Below are positions 12,656 through 24,226 of a stretch of 64,000 bases of DNA, in pieces. The DNA is from Spinellus fusiger (lineage: Eukaryota; Mucoromycota; Mucoromycetes; Mucorales; Phycomycetaceae): positions 124,001 through 188,000 of the forward strand of contig JALLLS010000010.1 of the NCBI GenBank assembly GCA_025094145.1, given 5' to 3'. The notes below the pieces were generated by a model that searched no databases, was not told where the DNA came from, and saw only the letters and a list, made by a program, of their open reading frames with translations. The first letter of the stretch is position 1, and each line of letters opens with the position of its first letter. Both the position numbers and the translations under genes were made by a program.

Positions 12656-15600
12656 CTATACGATTCTCTCCAGGACAATAGCAGCTACATGTGATCCTAT
12701 GGCTATCAGTGATTGAAGGAGAAAGCGTGGGGCAAATATCTTCCAGGTCATCAAATGTCGCCGTAAAATCATCACAAACAGAGCAGAGAAACATGTAGGA
12801 ATAGACTGTAGCAGGGGAAGAAAGAGCAGACAAGAGCGTACCAAGGGATGTGTGGAGGGATCTGCAAGTACAGTACTGCTGAGAAGAACAAGCCATCCCA
12901 GCCAAGACACAACATAGCCTGACATTGTAGACAAGGCCACTAATATCATGCCACCATAGTAATTCATATCGTCAAACCCAATAAAAGCTGCTTTCCATGG
13001 CAAAGAAGTAAACGTAGCCTGGTGAGCAGTGGAGAAAAACAATTGGTGGCCCAGGGTGTGCATAAGATAGAGTCGAATCGGCAGGCTTTGGGAGTGTCCC
13101 TGTTCCATGCATTGGACTAGCAAAGGGAAGATGAACATCACCAGACTGCCCAAGGGTCGCTGCAGCATGGCCAGTCCAGCACTCCACAAACACAGCAGAG
13201 CCCAAGCTGTTCTTTTAAATTGTGCGGCATGCAGGGTCCTGTTTTTCTTCAATAAAGTCAGGGAGACAGCTGTGCCTAGTCCACAGACACCATAGACAAC
13301 ACGTGGCAAGTACACATCGATACTCTTTCTGATAAATTGCATGTTCTGGAGGATAGCCAACAAGGGATATTTTTCTGCTGTTGCTGCCATGGTCTCGGGT
13401 GAGTTTTGATAAATAGCATCCCACTGCCTTAGTAGCACCACACCAAGAGAGATCCAGTACATCTTTAATAACACCGTGGAAGCTATGCCATTGTTTATCG
13501 CGTAGTGCTGGTAAAGACGAGACAAATAAAAGACCAAAATACAACTCAGAAGGATCCACGCCAATGTGCCATACCCCTCCACACTTCCGAGACTGTCCAG
13601 TTTGAGATGGCCATTGTGAAGATAAGTACAGTAAGGGAACTGTTCCTCCCTGCATTGGCCAACCCACCCCATCCCACGCACCACGACCAGCACTAGCAAG
13701 GGACCCAAAAGACACTGGCATTGCTCCTTGACACTGTTCTTTTGCAGGGAGAGTTCGACCAAGGCCCATCCACAGCATAAAGTAGCAGCAATAAACCGTA
13801 CACTGCGGTCTTCCCAAACTACAAAGCTATTGGAGCCCAAGGCCAGGGCCTGCAGTAGACACAGGAGAACAAGTCCACCCCATCGCACCCATCCTGCTGT
13901 CACTCTCAAAAGACGACGCATGGAGAAAAGACTCAAGAGAGTAGCAAAGGCACAACAGACACCTATCCAACTGAGCCAGTCCATCTTACCAAACCACTCG
14001 TATCTGTGCACAAGGTCCTGTAGAACGGTATAGCGTGCCACCACCAGGCCAAGGCAACCTGCACACCCACCCACCCATGTGGAGACAAACAAAATGCCAG
14101 TGGTGGAGGGGCGCTGGATGAGCCATACATGGGCCACAAGGGTTGCGAAGAGAATAGCAATCCCAATGGCCATACATCCCACATCAAACTGTGCCCAGAT
14201 CCCTTCACAGTATTTGATCGTACTGATAATGAACGTATCATAAGACAGGAGAGCCCTTTCTAATATCTCCACTGTCTCTTCCCTCTCCTGTGTTGTCATG
14301 GTGAGGTGCGAAGACAGAGTGGATGCCTTTGTGAGGAGGAGGGCGTCTGCATCATAAAGAGACTTGAGAATAGGTCCAAGTGTTTGAGGAGAGAATCCAG
14401 GATGGTGTGCGTGTTCACCATACGCCAACACATAGTCATAGATCTGTAGTGCATTGGTACGGTACTTTTGTACCATATGGACAAGTATGTCTACTTTGGA
14501 AGCAGTGTCTGGAAACAGTATATCAGGAATAATCCCTCCCAGATTACCAAAGGGAATGGGCAGTTTCAAGAGATAGGCCAAGGTAGGGACAAGATGGATT
14601 TGAGACACAATGGGATAGGGTTGGGTGGCATCATACCCTAGACGCTTCTTGATCAACTCAAAGTCATACCCTAGGAGATCAGCCCTTGCGTGATGGATTC
14701 TATGGAAGAGGCCTCGGTAATAGTCTCTGTCGGCTGCTGTTGTGTTGGGCCCTTCTGCCAATGTTAGTGGGCGTTGGGAATAGAGAAACAGACCACTCAT
14801 CAGCTCCTCAACACTCTCACCCCCATGGTCTCCTTCTACAGACATGCCATGATCGCCCATGACTACAAGCAGTGTCTCATTGTCCACTTGCTGTAGAAGT
14901 CTCTCCAGTACAGTGTTCATTTCAGACAGTTTCCTTGCCATGTTGGGATGAGAAGGGCCATGGGTATGGCCACAGTGGTCTACACCAAGGAAGTGGGCAA
15001 TCACCACCTCCCATCCTTCTTTCTCTTTGTCGTCTTTTGTATTCTTATTCTCTATCAAGGGCCAGAGATGGGAGAGAATACGACGATCCACGGTATCAAG
15101 ATCAAACATCTTGAAACTGTCGCTGGAGAATGTGTAGTTTGGACGATAAAAGGTGTCTGGGAACAATTGGACCCATGTATCATCCCCCATAAAGTAGATC
15201 TCTTTGTAGTGCTGGCTTAGGTGGTGCAGGAGGTGGTCTTCTCCCACAGCAGAAGAAGCAAAATTGGAGCCTGCATCAATAAAGGTAGGCAAGGAGCCTG
15301 TCATGAGTCCCTTGACGCGCTGTGTGGTGGTGGTGGGTGGATCTGCTCGGAACTGAAAGAGAAGAGAGGAGGCAGGCTGTGTCTTGTGGAGATGTTGGAG
15401 AATGGGGAGTTGGTTGAGATAATGCTGTGGTGGTGTTGTGGGCAGGTCAAGGAGAAAGTCAAATCGAAGGGCGTCAATCAAGATAATAACAACTCTTTTG
15501 AAGGGTGGTCTTTCAGGGACATGGAGGTTGAGTGGTATATAAGCAGTGGGGTGGGAGAGCAAGGGAAACCGCTCCCATGTGTCGTACGTACGTCCCTTGA

Positions 15601-15736
15601 AGCTGAGCGTGTGACGAGTCAATAAGAATCCTTCCAAGAACACATAAAGACCCAAAAGATGAAGAAGAGTGATTCCAACACTACTAGCGAAAAGTGATAG
15701 TGTAAAATGAGCAGGTAGACGCATAAAGAAAGACAA
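12656..15736 (-). CDS. GPI13: GPI ethanolamine-phosphate transferase 3 (Gpi13/PIG-O)
   Basis: ER membrane enzyme that adds ethanolamine phosphate to the third mannose of the GPI anchor, the link later joined to protein. It is a single uninterrupted 1026-aa frame, about the usual family length. An N-terminal signal-anchor (residues about 12-35) precedes a lumenal alkaline-phosphatase-fold domain. Metal and active-site motifs are LIDALRFDF, the Thr-rich TTTQRVKGLMTGSLPTF, GDDTW, HFLGVDHCGHTHGP and GDHGM. The C-terminal half holds a dozen or more hydrophobic helices. It is intronless, unlike most genes in the window. A LINE fragment has inserted just upstream of its start codon. Confidence 0.95.
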   Translation of the reverse strand: MSFFMRLPAHFTLSLFASSVGITLLHLLGLYVFLEGFLLTRHTLSFKGRTYDTWERFPLLSHPTAYIPLNLHVPERPPFKRVVIILIDALRFDFLLDLPTTPPQHYLNQLPILQHLHKTQPASSLLFQFRADPPTTTTQRVKGLMTGSLPTFIDAGSNFASSAVGEDHLLHHLSQHYKEIYFMGDDTWVQLFPDTFYRPNYTFSSDSFKMFDLDTVDRRILSHLWPLIENKNTKDDKEKEGWEVVIAHFLGVDHCGHTHGPSHPNMARKLSEMNTVLERLLQQVDNETLLVVMGDHGMSVEGDHGGESVEELMSGLFLYSQRPLTLAEGPNTTAADRDYYRGLFHRIHHARADLLGYDFELIKKRLGYDATQPYPIVSQIHLVPTLAYLLKLPIPFGNLGGIIPDILFPDTASKVDILVHMVQKYRTNALQIYDYVLAYGEHAHHPGFSPQTLGPILKSLYDADALLLTKASTLSSHLTMTTQEREETVEILERALLSYDTFIISTIKYCEGIWAQFDVGCMAIGIAILFATLVAHVWLIQRPSTTGILFVSTWVGGCAGCLGLVVARYTVLQDLVHRYEWFGKMDWLSWIGVCCAFATLLSLFSMRRLLRVTAGWVRWGGLVLLCLLQALALGSNSFVVWEDRSVRFIAATLCCGWALVELSLQKNSVKEQCQCLLGPLLVLVVVRGMGWVGQCREEQFPYCTYLHNGHLKLDSLGSVEGYGTLAWILLSCILVFYLSRLYQHYAINNGIASTVLLKMYWISLGVVLLRQWDAIYQNSPETMAATAEKYPLLAILQNMQFIRKSIDVYLPRVVYGVCGLGTAVSLTLLKKNRTLHAAQFKRTAWALLCLWSAGLAMLQRPLGSLVMFIFPLLVQCMEQGHSQSLPIRLYLMHTLGHQLFFSTAHQATFTSLPWKAAFIGFDDMNYYGGMILVALSTMSGYVVSWLGWLVLLSSTVLADPSTHPLVRSCLLFLPLLQSIPTCFSALFVMILRRHLMTWKIFAPRFLLQSLIAIGSHVAAIVLERIV

Positions 15737-15753
15737 GATACATAGTACACTAC

Positions 15754-15768
15754 ATTACACCAAGGCCT
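15754..15768. repeat. Left target-site duplication of the LINE insertion
   Basis: ATTACACCAAGGCCT here matches ATTACACTAAGGCCT at 16648-16662 with one difference, and is followed directly by a T run. Confidence 0.75.
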
Positions 15769-16647
15769 TTTTTTTTGTATGGAAGTCACTGACTTCAATT
15801 TTATTTACACGCACAACCTATCAGAAGGAGGAAGGAAGGCGAGAGAAAAGGATATATCTATAGAAGGGTAAAATAAAACAAGAAAAAGGAAAACAACTAC
15901 AGATCAGTGTCTATTTCTTGCTCTTCTGCTAGAGTAGTCACCAAAGAGACTGCACGTTGGGCTACCACAGGGGGTAGAAAGGGCTCATCATCAAAAATAA
16001 GTCTCCAATGTGCTCTCCAAATGGCTAGTAAAATTGAACTAATAATTTGGCAAGAGTACATAGACTCATGTGCATTTTCGTATGGAAAAGATAGTGCAAA
16101 AAGAGCATCGGAAATGGTTAAGAAGGTAGGTGCATGTCCAAATTGAGACGACCAGACATCAAACCAAACCTGCCACTTGGGTGGGCATTGGAATAAGAAG
16201 TGAAGAGGATCTTCAACAGGGTGGTTGCACAAGGGACAAGAGCTGGAAGCAAAAACTGCAGGAACAAGAGAGTGGAGTCGTTGGCGGCAAGGTAGTTTAC
16301 CATGAAGTAGGCGAAACCACACATTGCGCGCCGAGTGTTGTATTTGAAAGTGCCAGAAGTCCTTCCACTGTATTGCTGTGAGAGGATGGCTGAAGAAAGG
16401 AACTGCTTGAGCAGGCAGAGCCAGGCGACGGAAAGAGCGAGAGCTCAGTTTGTGAATAGGAATATTTCTTAATTTCAGGCAGCTCACCACTGGGCAAAGA
16501 TCGTAGATCCCTGGTCTGTGCTCATCAGAAGCAACCGTCAGGGGAGGAAGACAACATCTCACTAGCAGAGCAGCTAAGAGAATTCTCCTTCTAGCATGGG
16601 CACGACGAAGACGGTGAATCAAGCGGGAGGCTACTTGTAAATCTGCT
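15769..16647 (-). mobile_element. 5'-truncated non-LTR retrotransposon (LINE) insertion
   Basis: An 879-bp insertion lies between two 15-bp near-identical direct repeats. On the minus strand it ends in a short poly-A (T run at 15768-15776), and its 5' side is cut inside the coding region. This is the pattern of target-primed reverse transcription. Its only coding content is the zf-RVT C-terminus described separately. Confidence 0.8.
15897..16647 (-). pseudogene. C-terminal fragment of LINE reverse-transcriptase polyprotein (zf-RVT domain)
   Basis: The frame is open from the 5' insertion edge to a stop at 15897. The zinc-binding zf-RVT pattern is clear: SARNVWFRLLHGKLP, then CPLCNHPVEDPLHFLFQCP. 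The reverse transcriptase and endonuclease domains are missing, so this cannot move on its own. No stop interrupts the piece, which suggests a fairly young insertion. Confidence 0.85.
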
Positions 16648-17028
16648 ATTACACTAAGGCCTGTTCTTTCTATGAAGGAGTGGGCATTAGGAACTAAGCC
16701 ACAAACAGGTCACTTTCCATGTGGCAAGAGAAAGATGCCCTTCCTTTTCTTTTTACATAAAGAGCATTTCTTAGTGTAAGAGACAGCAATAGTTTATATT
16801 ATTAAAGATATATTTATATTTATATTTATATTTAACAGAAGAAAGAAACAGTAGTAATAGAGTAGTAATATAAATAAAGAGGGTTTGGTTGGATTCTTAT
16901 TGTACATTAGAATAGGAATAAAATAAAGAACTTTGTAGATATGAAAAGGAAAACACACACCCTCAGTGCAAATAAACCCTCTTTCTTTCCTTCTTTCTTG
17001 TAGAGGAGAAAAACAAAAGCTCCTCCCA
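16648..17028. other. Spacer between LINE insertion and the next gene
   Basis: The right target-site copy is at 16648-16662. The rest is AT-rich with (TTTATA)n near 16807-16832; no gene. Confidence 0.5.
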
Positions 17029-17767
17029 TCATCCCATGCCTCTTTTCTTCTTCCTCCTGCCAGGATGAGGTTCACCCTGTACAACACGTCTTTTGAGTTC
17101 GAGGTCTCCTTCAAGAGATTTGACAGTTTCTATAAGAAAAGTGAGTGAGTGAGTGATGACAAGCATGGAACTTACTCAGCACCATATCTGCCATACAATA
17201 GCCACCCAGATTTGCCTGCCAGAAATGAAAGTCCCTAATGTAGGCCTTTGTTTCATAGAGATTCTCCAGATCCCTCTGATGCTTCAATGTGAGAGGATGA
17301 AACTCCTGATCCTTCATCACACCCCACTCTGGATGGGATGGTTTAGACATATCCAATGTAGGTTGTGTGGATTGTGTGGATTGTGTGGATGTAGGCTGTA
17401 TCTGTGCAGTGGGTGCTGTAGGCAGGACAGGCATGGTCTGGACAGATAGTGTAGTAGAAAGACTCCCTGTGTCATGAGGAAGGATCCCATGTGAATTGAT
17501 ATCAGCAACAGAATGGGGTGCAGATGTGGATTGAACAAAGGAAGATGCAAGATCAAAGGTATTTGTAGGCAGTGGCATGGGATGATAGATAGGCGTAGAT
17601 TGAGGATCATTGGAAGGCCAGTCCATTAGTAACATGCTCTCCAACACAGGCATAGGGTGTGGCTGTGGTGGTGGTGGTGGCTGTGTGGAATAGCCTGGAA
17701 CATGATAAGGGTGGCCTTGGGATTGGCCTTGGTAGCGTCGTGGATCATTGGAGGAGTTGTGACTCAT
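17029..17767 (-). CDS. Unrecognised Pro/Gln/Thr-rich protein with basic C-terminus
   Basis: Two exons (17176-17767, 17029-17129) give 230 aa. The N-terminal two thirds are low complexity, with PPPPPQPHP and a repeated TQSTQST stretch. A conserved-looking segment follows (HPLTLKHQRDLENLYETKAY), then a short Lys/Arg-rich tail RRKKKRG that could be a nuclear signal. The intron (GTAAGT to TTATAG) is needed to escape a premature stop. I do not recognise the family; disorder plus a basic tail fits a nuclear regulator but proves nothing. Confidence 0.6.
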
Positions 17768-18958
17768 TCAGACAAGGAACAATAGACACTGTCGTTGTAT
17801 AGGCAGAAAGTAACAACCTCCTCCAGGAATATTCAACACCTTTTCAACTATAATGGACACGCCAGGAAACAAGAGAGGAGAGTATGGAAGCGGGTAAAAA
17901 GAGGTCTTTTTATATAGGAATTACTTCTGTATTCTGTGTAGTGAGGTTTGCAAGAGACAGGAAAACATAAACGAACAAGGAAAAAAAAAAGAAAAAAAGG
18001 GGCAAAAGGACCTTTTTGAAAGAGTAGCTCACGTAATAAAAAGGGGAGGATCAGAAAACCTTATACGTTAAGGGTGATTGACAATAGAAAGGTTCTGTCC
18101 CTTCAGTACTTATGCTCACAACTGGGTGAATTAGGAGAAGAATAGATCATAAAGAAAGAAGGAACTTGTCAGGACAATAGGTGGATGGCCTGTGAGATCA
18201 GTGGAGAAGTGTTGAAGAGACACCTTGACCTGTTTATAAGCTGTCTATAGCCTGTACTGGGCCTGTACCTGGCTTGTACCTGGCTTGTACTTGGCTTGTA
18301 CACCTCTTTACCCTATACATTGGCACACATACCCACAGATGCATGGATCACTTCTCGCCATGGATCTGTTAGTGGCTGGAAAAGTATCTCACGTGGAGAC
18401 ATAAGAAAGATGTCTGACTGCCAATACACCTCCTTATCCCTTGTCCCTTTGCATACACTCTTTTCTCAATAAAACAACAGTGCACATCCATACAGTAATG
18501 TTTTCTGCAGCCATTCCACATGCCATTGATGTCTTAATATAATAACACCTATTATAATAACACCTATTATAATAACACCTATTATAATAATACCAACACT
18601 AATAAAAGAATGGGATCTCTGTTGGCTCAGTGACTCGTAAGGTTAGTACCATAAGCCTAGCCTAGAGAAAGAGAGAAAAGGCATCCAGCAATGTGTTGAA
18701 AGTATGGTACTGTTCTTCGTCATTGTTCTACTTCTCCCTGAATCAATCTCATGCCTAGTCATTCAATGGGAAAGATAGTTTATTGGAGTTCACTGACTGT
18801 TCTTTCCATCACTGACTGTTCTACCCCACATTCTTCTTTAATGTGAGTTGCCTTGGAGTGAGGCATACTCAGCAAGTAGAACATTGAGCTTATTAGCCTT
18901 CCCTCTTTCTTCCCCCTTTTATATATAAATATAGATAGATTCAAATCATTCTTATACG
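17768..18958. other. Spacer with short tandem repeats
   Basis: No gene seen. It contains a 10-11 bp repeat around TGTACCTGGCT (18252-18300) and three copies of the 15-bp unit AATAACACCTATTAT (18541-18585). Confidence 0.5.
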
Positions 18959-19523
18959 TCATACAAGCCTACAAATGTGTAATAAGAGAAAAGAAAGACA
19001 GAACAACTCACCTGAACTGTAGTGTAGGTGTCAAGAAATGGAGCAAACTAAGCTGACTAAAATCCCCTTCACTGTAACTATAGTAAAGACGTATTGCTAA
19101 AAACAGAAACCAAACAAGGCATCCCAACCAAAACAGCCAACGTATCACCCTAGAACGCAGTCCATGTTGGTATTCATGGTCGTATCCATGGTGACTGGGT
19201 GGAAGAAGGTGCTGTCGTGCCTTTTCGCGTTGTTTCCTTCGTCTTTTAGATGCATTGGACTGCTGATAATATTCTTCTTCAACTGGAGGTGTGGTTTTCT
19301 TCTGTAGAGACAGGGTGGTTTCTTTCATCTCTTCAGTGGCTTCTTGGGAACGACAGAAGGATATGCCAAAAAGTGTCATAGGCTTTTTATCAGTGTCCTT
19401 TGTTGCTGCACCTTCACCTGAACCCTTTTCCTTGGTTAAAATGCTCTTCTCTTTATAGGCAGTAGGCAAATGTCGTCTTTTGCGTGAAGGGCGCATACCC
19501 ACTTCAAGTGTCATGTCATCCAT
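18959..19523 (-). CDS. Unrecognised single-pass membrane protein with basic N-terminal region
   Basis: The frame from the ATG at 19523 to a donor at 19011, joined to a 10-base last exon (18959-18968), gives 173 aa. The first 130 residues are charged, with RPSRKRRHLP and SKRRRKQREKARQ. One hydrophobic helix (VIRWLFWLGCLVWFLFLAI) sits about 30 residues from the C-terminus, suggesting a tail-anchored or type II protein. The frame is open upstream to an acceptor-like TTTTGCAG at 19626, so a further 5' exon is possible. Family unknown. Confidence 0.5.
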
Positions 19524-20689
19524 GAATTCACAAGGATTTGGACTTGTGTTTTTATTGCACCCATGTCGGGGACTCAAAAGAGAACTCAGTCTATTCTTGC
19601 ATCGTCTACTGGTTATGAGTGACCCTGCAAAACACAAGGAGAGGTTAACACAGCCAAATGTAGTGGTAACTTCTACTTTCTGTTTCTTGTCTAGACTATA
19701 GATTTATTTCAATAGAAAATAGGCTATCATTACTATGGGCTTCTATCAGTTATTAAATCAAGGCTTCAGCGACAATAAGGGAGAAGGATGAACCAGAAGA
19801 CTTAGACCTTTTTATTAGTTCATAGAGAATAGATAGAAAATACAATAATAAAGAAGGAAGATAAATAGTCATTATTATTTGGACAGTTGGATGACTTTTG
19901 TGCAAATGGTTCTATTTACAACAGCCTGTACCATTGAATACTCTGCTTTGATATTCCTAATACTCTGAACTCTATGGGCTTTATTACAATCACACTCACA
20001 ATCACAGACAACGCTAATCCAGCCATCAACAGGCAATAAATACCCTATCATCTTCCATCTTCTACCTTTTCATATTCTCCACAAGTGTAATATTCTGAAT
20101 ATCCATCCGATATACTGTGTTGGCCTAACACTATTTGGAAAGAACAGAGCTCCATACAATAGAAATAAGTCTCTCTTCTTTTATCACCATGCTTCCCAAC
20201 AAATATATTAAACAAATTCAATGAGGGTGATTGTGCATTATGCATCAACTAATCAAATGGCCGGATTTACCCTTCTTTAAAGGTGATTTTTCAGTAATTT
20301 TATAAAAAAATATAAAATAAAATATAAAATATAAAATGAAATATAAAATGAAATATAAAATATAGAAGGATAAGATGGTGTGTATATAAGTGCATGTATT
20401 AAGTTAAAGGACTACTAATGAAGATTTGAGTTTATTCAATAGTACTTCTTCTATCTTCTATCTTCTTCTATCTCCTTGGGCCATTTGCTCTTCTTTTTGT
20501 CGAAATGAAAAAGAATGCAGAAATGTGCTTTTTAGGGGATCAGAGAAAAGGCTGTTATTGAAAATGGCTAGTGTCTTTCTGCCTTTAGTCACTCCTTGTT
20601 TAGATTTATCATAGAATGATAGGCGCATCAAATGAATAGAATGTGTCCCTTTATTTAAATAACAAACTGGTTTGTTTGGTTGGTCAGTC

Positions 20690-21062
20690 ATTCTTATTCG
20701 TCGTATAATGTACATCAATTGTCGTGGGCATCATGATTGAATCTCTATTTTGATAGGCCACTGACTAGGACATGGAAGAGATTGAGATGTAGAGTTGTAT
20801 CCTTACAGGTACATGCACAGGAGGCATCGTCAGTGTCTTTCTGACAAGGGATGAAGTCTGGTGTAGCTGTACACTTTCTAAATCTATATACAAATGTACG
20901 TGTGTCTTATGTAGCACAGTCCTTATAGAATATTCTTTGATTCTGTCTCTGTCTCTGGATCCAGTACAATACTGTATGCATAGTATGACCATGGCAATGG
21001 CAGTGTTTGTTTTAATAGAGTATGCATATTCATAGCACAAAACATGTCCTGCACTTTACTAG
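20690..21062 (-). other. Possible two-exon gene fragment
   Basis: A frame ending in TLTMPPVHVP is followed by a good donor (GTAAGG) and a CTAG acceptor about 50 bases on. The next piece reads SVAYQNRDSIMMPTTIDVHY and stops near 20690. Upstream, another frame reads TLPLPWSYYAYSIVLD. The parts look coding but I could not join them all in one frame, so this may be a decayed gene or a miscalled one. Confidence 0.25.
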
Positions 21063-23069
21063 ACCGCACCTATCCTAAGAGAACAACAACAACAACAACA
21101 ACAGACAGAATCAATCAAACTACCTTTATTAAAAATTCCTCATCTCCTGAATACTAACAGCTTTCCAATTTACTAAGATGTTTAGAACACACTAATAGAC
21201 TGCTCTGTACAACTGCATTTGCTTGCCACTTTTAGTCTTTCTAATAAATCTTCTTCAATAGCACACAACCTTATCTAACCCGACCTGAGTGTTGTAGCAA
21301 CTCGGAAAAAAAAAGTGAAGCACTTTACCATATATTTCCTTCACTCGATATTTCAGTTGATAAGTCTATCCCGCCATCACGGAATCAGAATTTGTATAGA
21401 AGAAGAGGACTCTGTTTATCAGTGAATTGACATGTCAGCCAACCCACAGAGAAGACTGTAGAGGCATCCCAGTCTATGCCTATAAAACATCCTTCTATTC
21501 TATAACCACTGGTCTATCACACCAATCCCTATCACCAACCACAGTGCATTTGTATAAGTGTATGTATCCTGGAAACACGCTACTCTTTTTTGTTGAGTGA
21601 AATCTATAGTCTAGATAATAATAATGATAATAATAAAAACCTGATAGATTTTATCTTTCTTTTTGTGTCGCTTACCGGAAACTGGGCAAAAGAACTTTCT
21701 TTTTACAAGGTACTATTCTGTTATGAACCTTAAAATATATAACCTTTTTGTAGAACTACAGATAAGACCTCCGACAAAGTTATCTCCTGCCCAATCCACT
21801 TTTCTTTTTGTGAACAAAAAATGAACAAAAAATGAACAAAGAATGAGCGAATGAATGAGGAAAGTGGAGGTGGAAAGAGAAAGAAAAAGAAAAAGAAACT
21901 CCTGAAGTTTAAGTCTTCTAAAGAAATAAATTAAGCATAATAAGATGGTTTTATTTTGCAATTATCCACAGGCATGTCATTATGTCTATCTTTATTCTAG
22001 TGTCTATAGTGAACAGAACCACATAGACTACAAGTCATCCTATTGGATTCTTGTGTATTCTATTATACCTGCAAAGAAATGAGAAAATGACAGCTATAGA
22101 TAAGCTTAACTCCACATTTCCTATCTTACTAGGACATAGGTCAGTGGTACGTTTTATCTATAAAAATAGATAACTGATGTAACCCATCTGCCTAATGATT
22201 TGGACAGTGTGGTTTGAAAAAGGCAACTACATGTGTCAACTCATAATACACTGCTTACCTCTTAGAACTACTGTAGCACTAGACATGTACAGATATATAA
22301 AAAAAGATAAACATATGAAAATAAAAAATAAAAAAATCCGATACATTTCTCTTATCTTTATTGTTAGTCAATGGTTTTTGAGTAGGACATAAACATCAGT
22401 GCTTAAGAAATATAGAGCTATGTCTTCCTGTGGGCTGACTAGTCTGCTTGTCTCTCATTCTGCCTGTAACCTATCTACTATGTATATATATATATATATA
22501 TTGAAAAATATATCAGTAGAACAGAGAAAAGTAGAACAGATAGACACAGCATGAAGCACCCTTTGTATCTATCTCTATCTCTGTGTCTATTTCTATCTCT
22601 GTGTCTATTTCACTTATCTAGAAAACCCATTTACAACCTTATTGTTATTAACTTTTCTCCTGTCAATAGAATCCAAGTGTGGTGAGTGAGAAGAAAAAAC
22701 GAAGAAAAAAAAACGCCAAAAATTAAACCTTAGATCAGAAAATACTTAACACTAAAATTATGGTCTTTTTTTTTTATACTTTTTCCTGTACTGGGATAGT
22801 CTCCATCACTTCATTCCCCACAGTAATGGTAGATCATAGAACAGTTGAACACTAAAACACAGAAAGAATAAAGCCGTAATGCTGATAATTGTGCCCATTG
22901 CTTACTATTTTGCACGAAATTGAATGGATGAATGAATGTACACCCAATTATGATATTACTGTTCTTTTTGAATGTAAAGTAGCCCTCAACAAATAACCGG
23001 ATATTTTCAGATACAGATACAGATTTCTCTTTTTTTTATTTTAATTTCATACTTTTTTTTATATTAGTG

Positions 23070-23420
23070 TTATCACTTTATGAATTCATTAGCTAAAGAC
23101 ATGAAACTTATAATAGATACATAGAAGAGTTTTGATAATAAATAACGGTGGTTTTTATTACAAGGTTGCTTAGTAACCACCAAGTCTGTTGTCTTGTAGT
23201 GCCTCACTATGTCTCTCACAGTGGAAGAAGGCACGTTGAACATGAGAGATGCCTCGACCTGAGTAGATATCAAGTTCAGTACCTCATGCAAGATGGCTGT
23301 ACGAGTCTCAAAGCTATTCTATTGACTATAACTATCGGGGGGGATTTTGATGAAGATGTTCATGGTGTTGCCTAAATGAGACATTATAAGAAAGGAGGTG
23401 TTATGAAAAGAAAGATAGTG
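23070..23420 (-). pseudogene. N-terminal helix-turn-helix relic of a Tc1-like transposase
   Basis: ILHEVLNLISTQVEASLMFN followed by VPSSTVRDIVRHY is a helix-turn-helix of transposase type. An in-frame TAG upstream and loss of the catalytic half mark it as dead. It matches the plus-strand copy at 54890-55100 both in protein and in the DNA before the start codon. Confidence 0.65.
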
Positions 23421-24112
23421 TCTATTATTTTCTTGTATAAAAATAGCCTAGGATTTGAAAGAATTCCAGTTATTGAGGGTCACTTTAAGTCTGTTATTTT
23501 ATAATACATCAACGACCCTCCAATGTGCTCGGGTACAACAAAGGCATAGGTATTAATGTGATAAAATATAATCACTTGAAAATACAATTTCTCACATCAA
23601 CATTCAAGAACATTAGAAAGAATGTGAATTAGCTTTTATTTTTATCCTACCCATAGAATGATAATAATAAATACAGTAGTTGCAATGCCAAAGGGTAGGG
23701 CTGATAACACAATCCTACAATAAATCCCACTCTTTATTATTGTAGTTTCTGCTTTTACAGTAATATTCATCAATAAAAGAGAATGGATTGAGAATAAAAG
23801 GGTATGACTTGGGTTGTTATTGATATGACAAACAGTAAGAGAAAACGAGAAAACGAGAAAACGAGAAAATAAGAATACAAGAGAAAGGAGAACTCACTCC
23901 ATCCGACAAATATAACCTTCTCGTTGGGGTACTATAGAAATGGTTAAGATTTGTCATCTACTTGGTGAAGAGTTAGAACAAAAACATAATGAGAAGCCTA
24001 TGATCTCACGAAAAAAAAATAGGATAATAATGGCCTAGTTGCAGACTAATTTTATACTTCCATAAAATAGGGAATTAAGGAAACTAACCACTTACTGACT
24101 AGGACCCTTTGC

Positions 24113-24226
24113 ATGGACATTGAACAGATACTCATGGGTTTGTTTGTAGGTTTGGCATTTTTACATGTCCTCGGTGGCTGTGGCTGTGACCCTACCTATA
24201 GACACAGCTGTAGAGAGGCACACTGA
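24113..24226 (+). other. Candidate tiny secreted Cys-rich peptide
   Basis: A 37-aa frame starts MDIEQILMGLFVGLAFLHVL, looks like a signal peptide, and ends GGCGCDPTYRHSCREAH. Length alone cannot exclude chance. Confidence 0.2.

Noticed and set aside
12972..15625. Several frames of 60-200 codons on both strands within 12.9-15.6 kb
   Set aside because: All lie inside the single long GPI13 frame and have no domain of their own.
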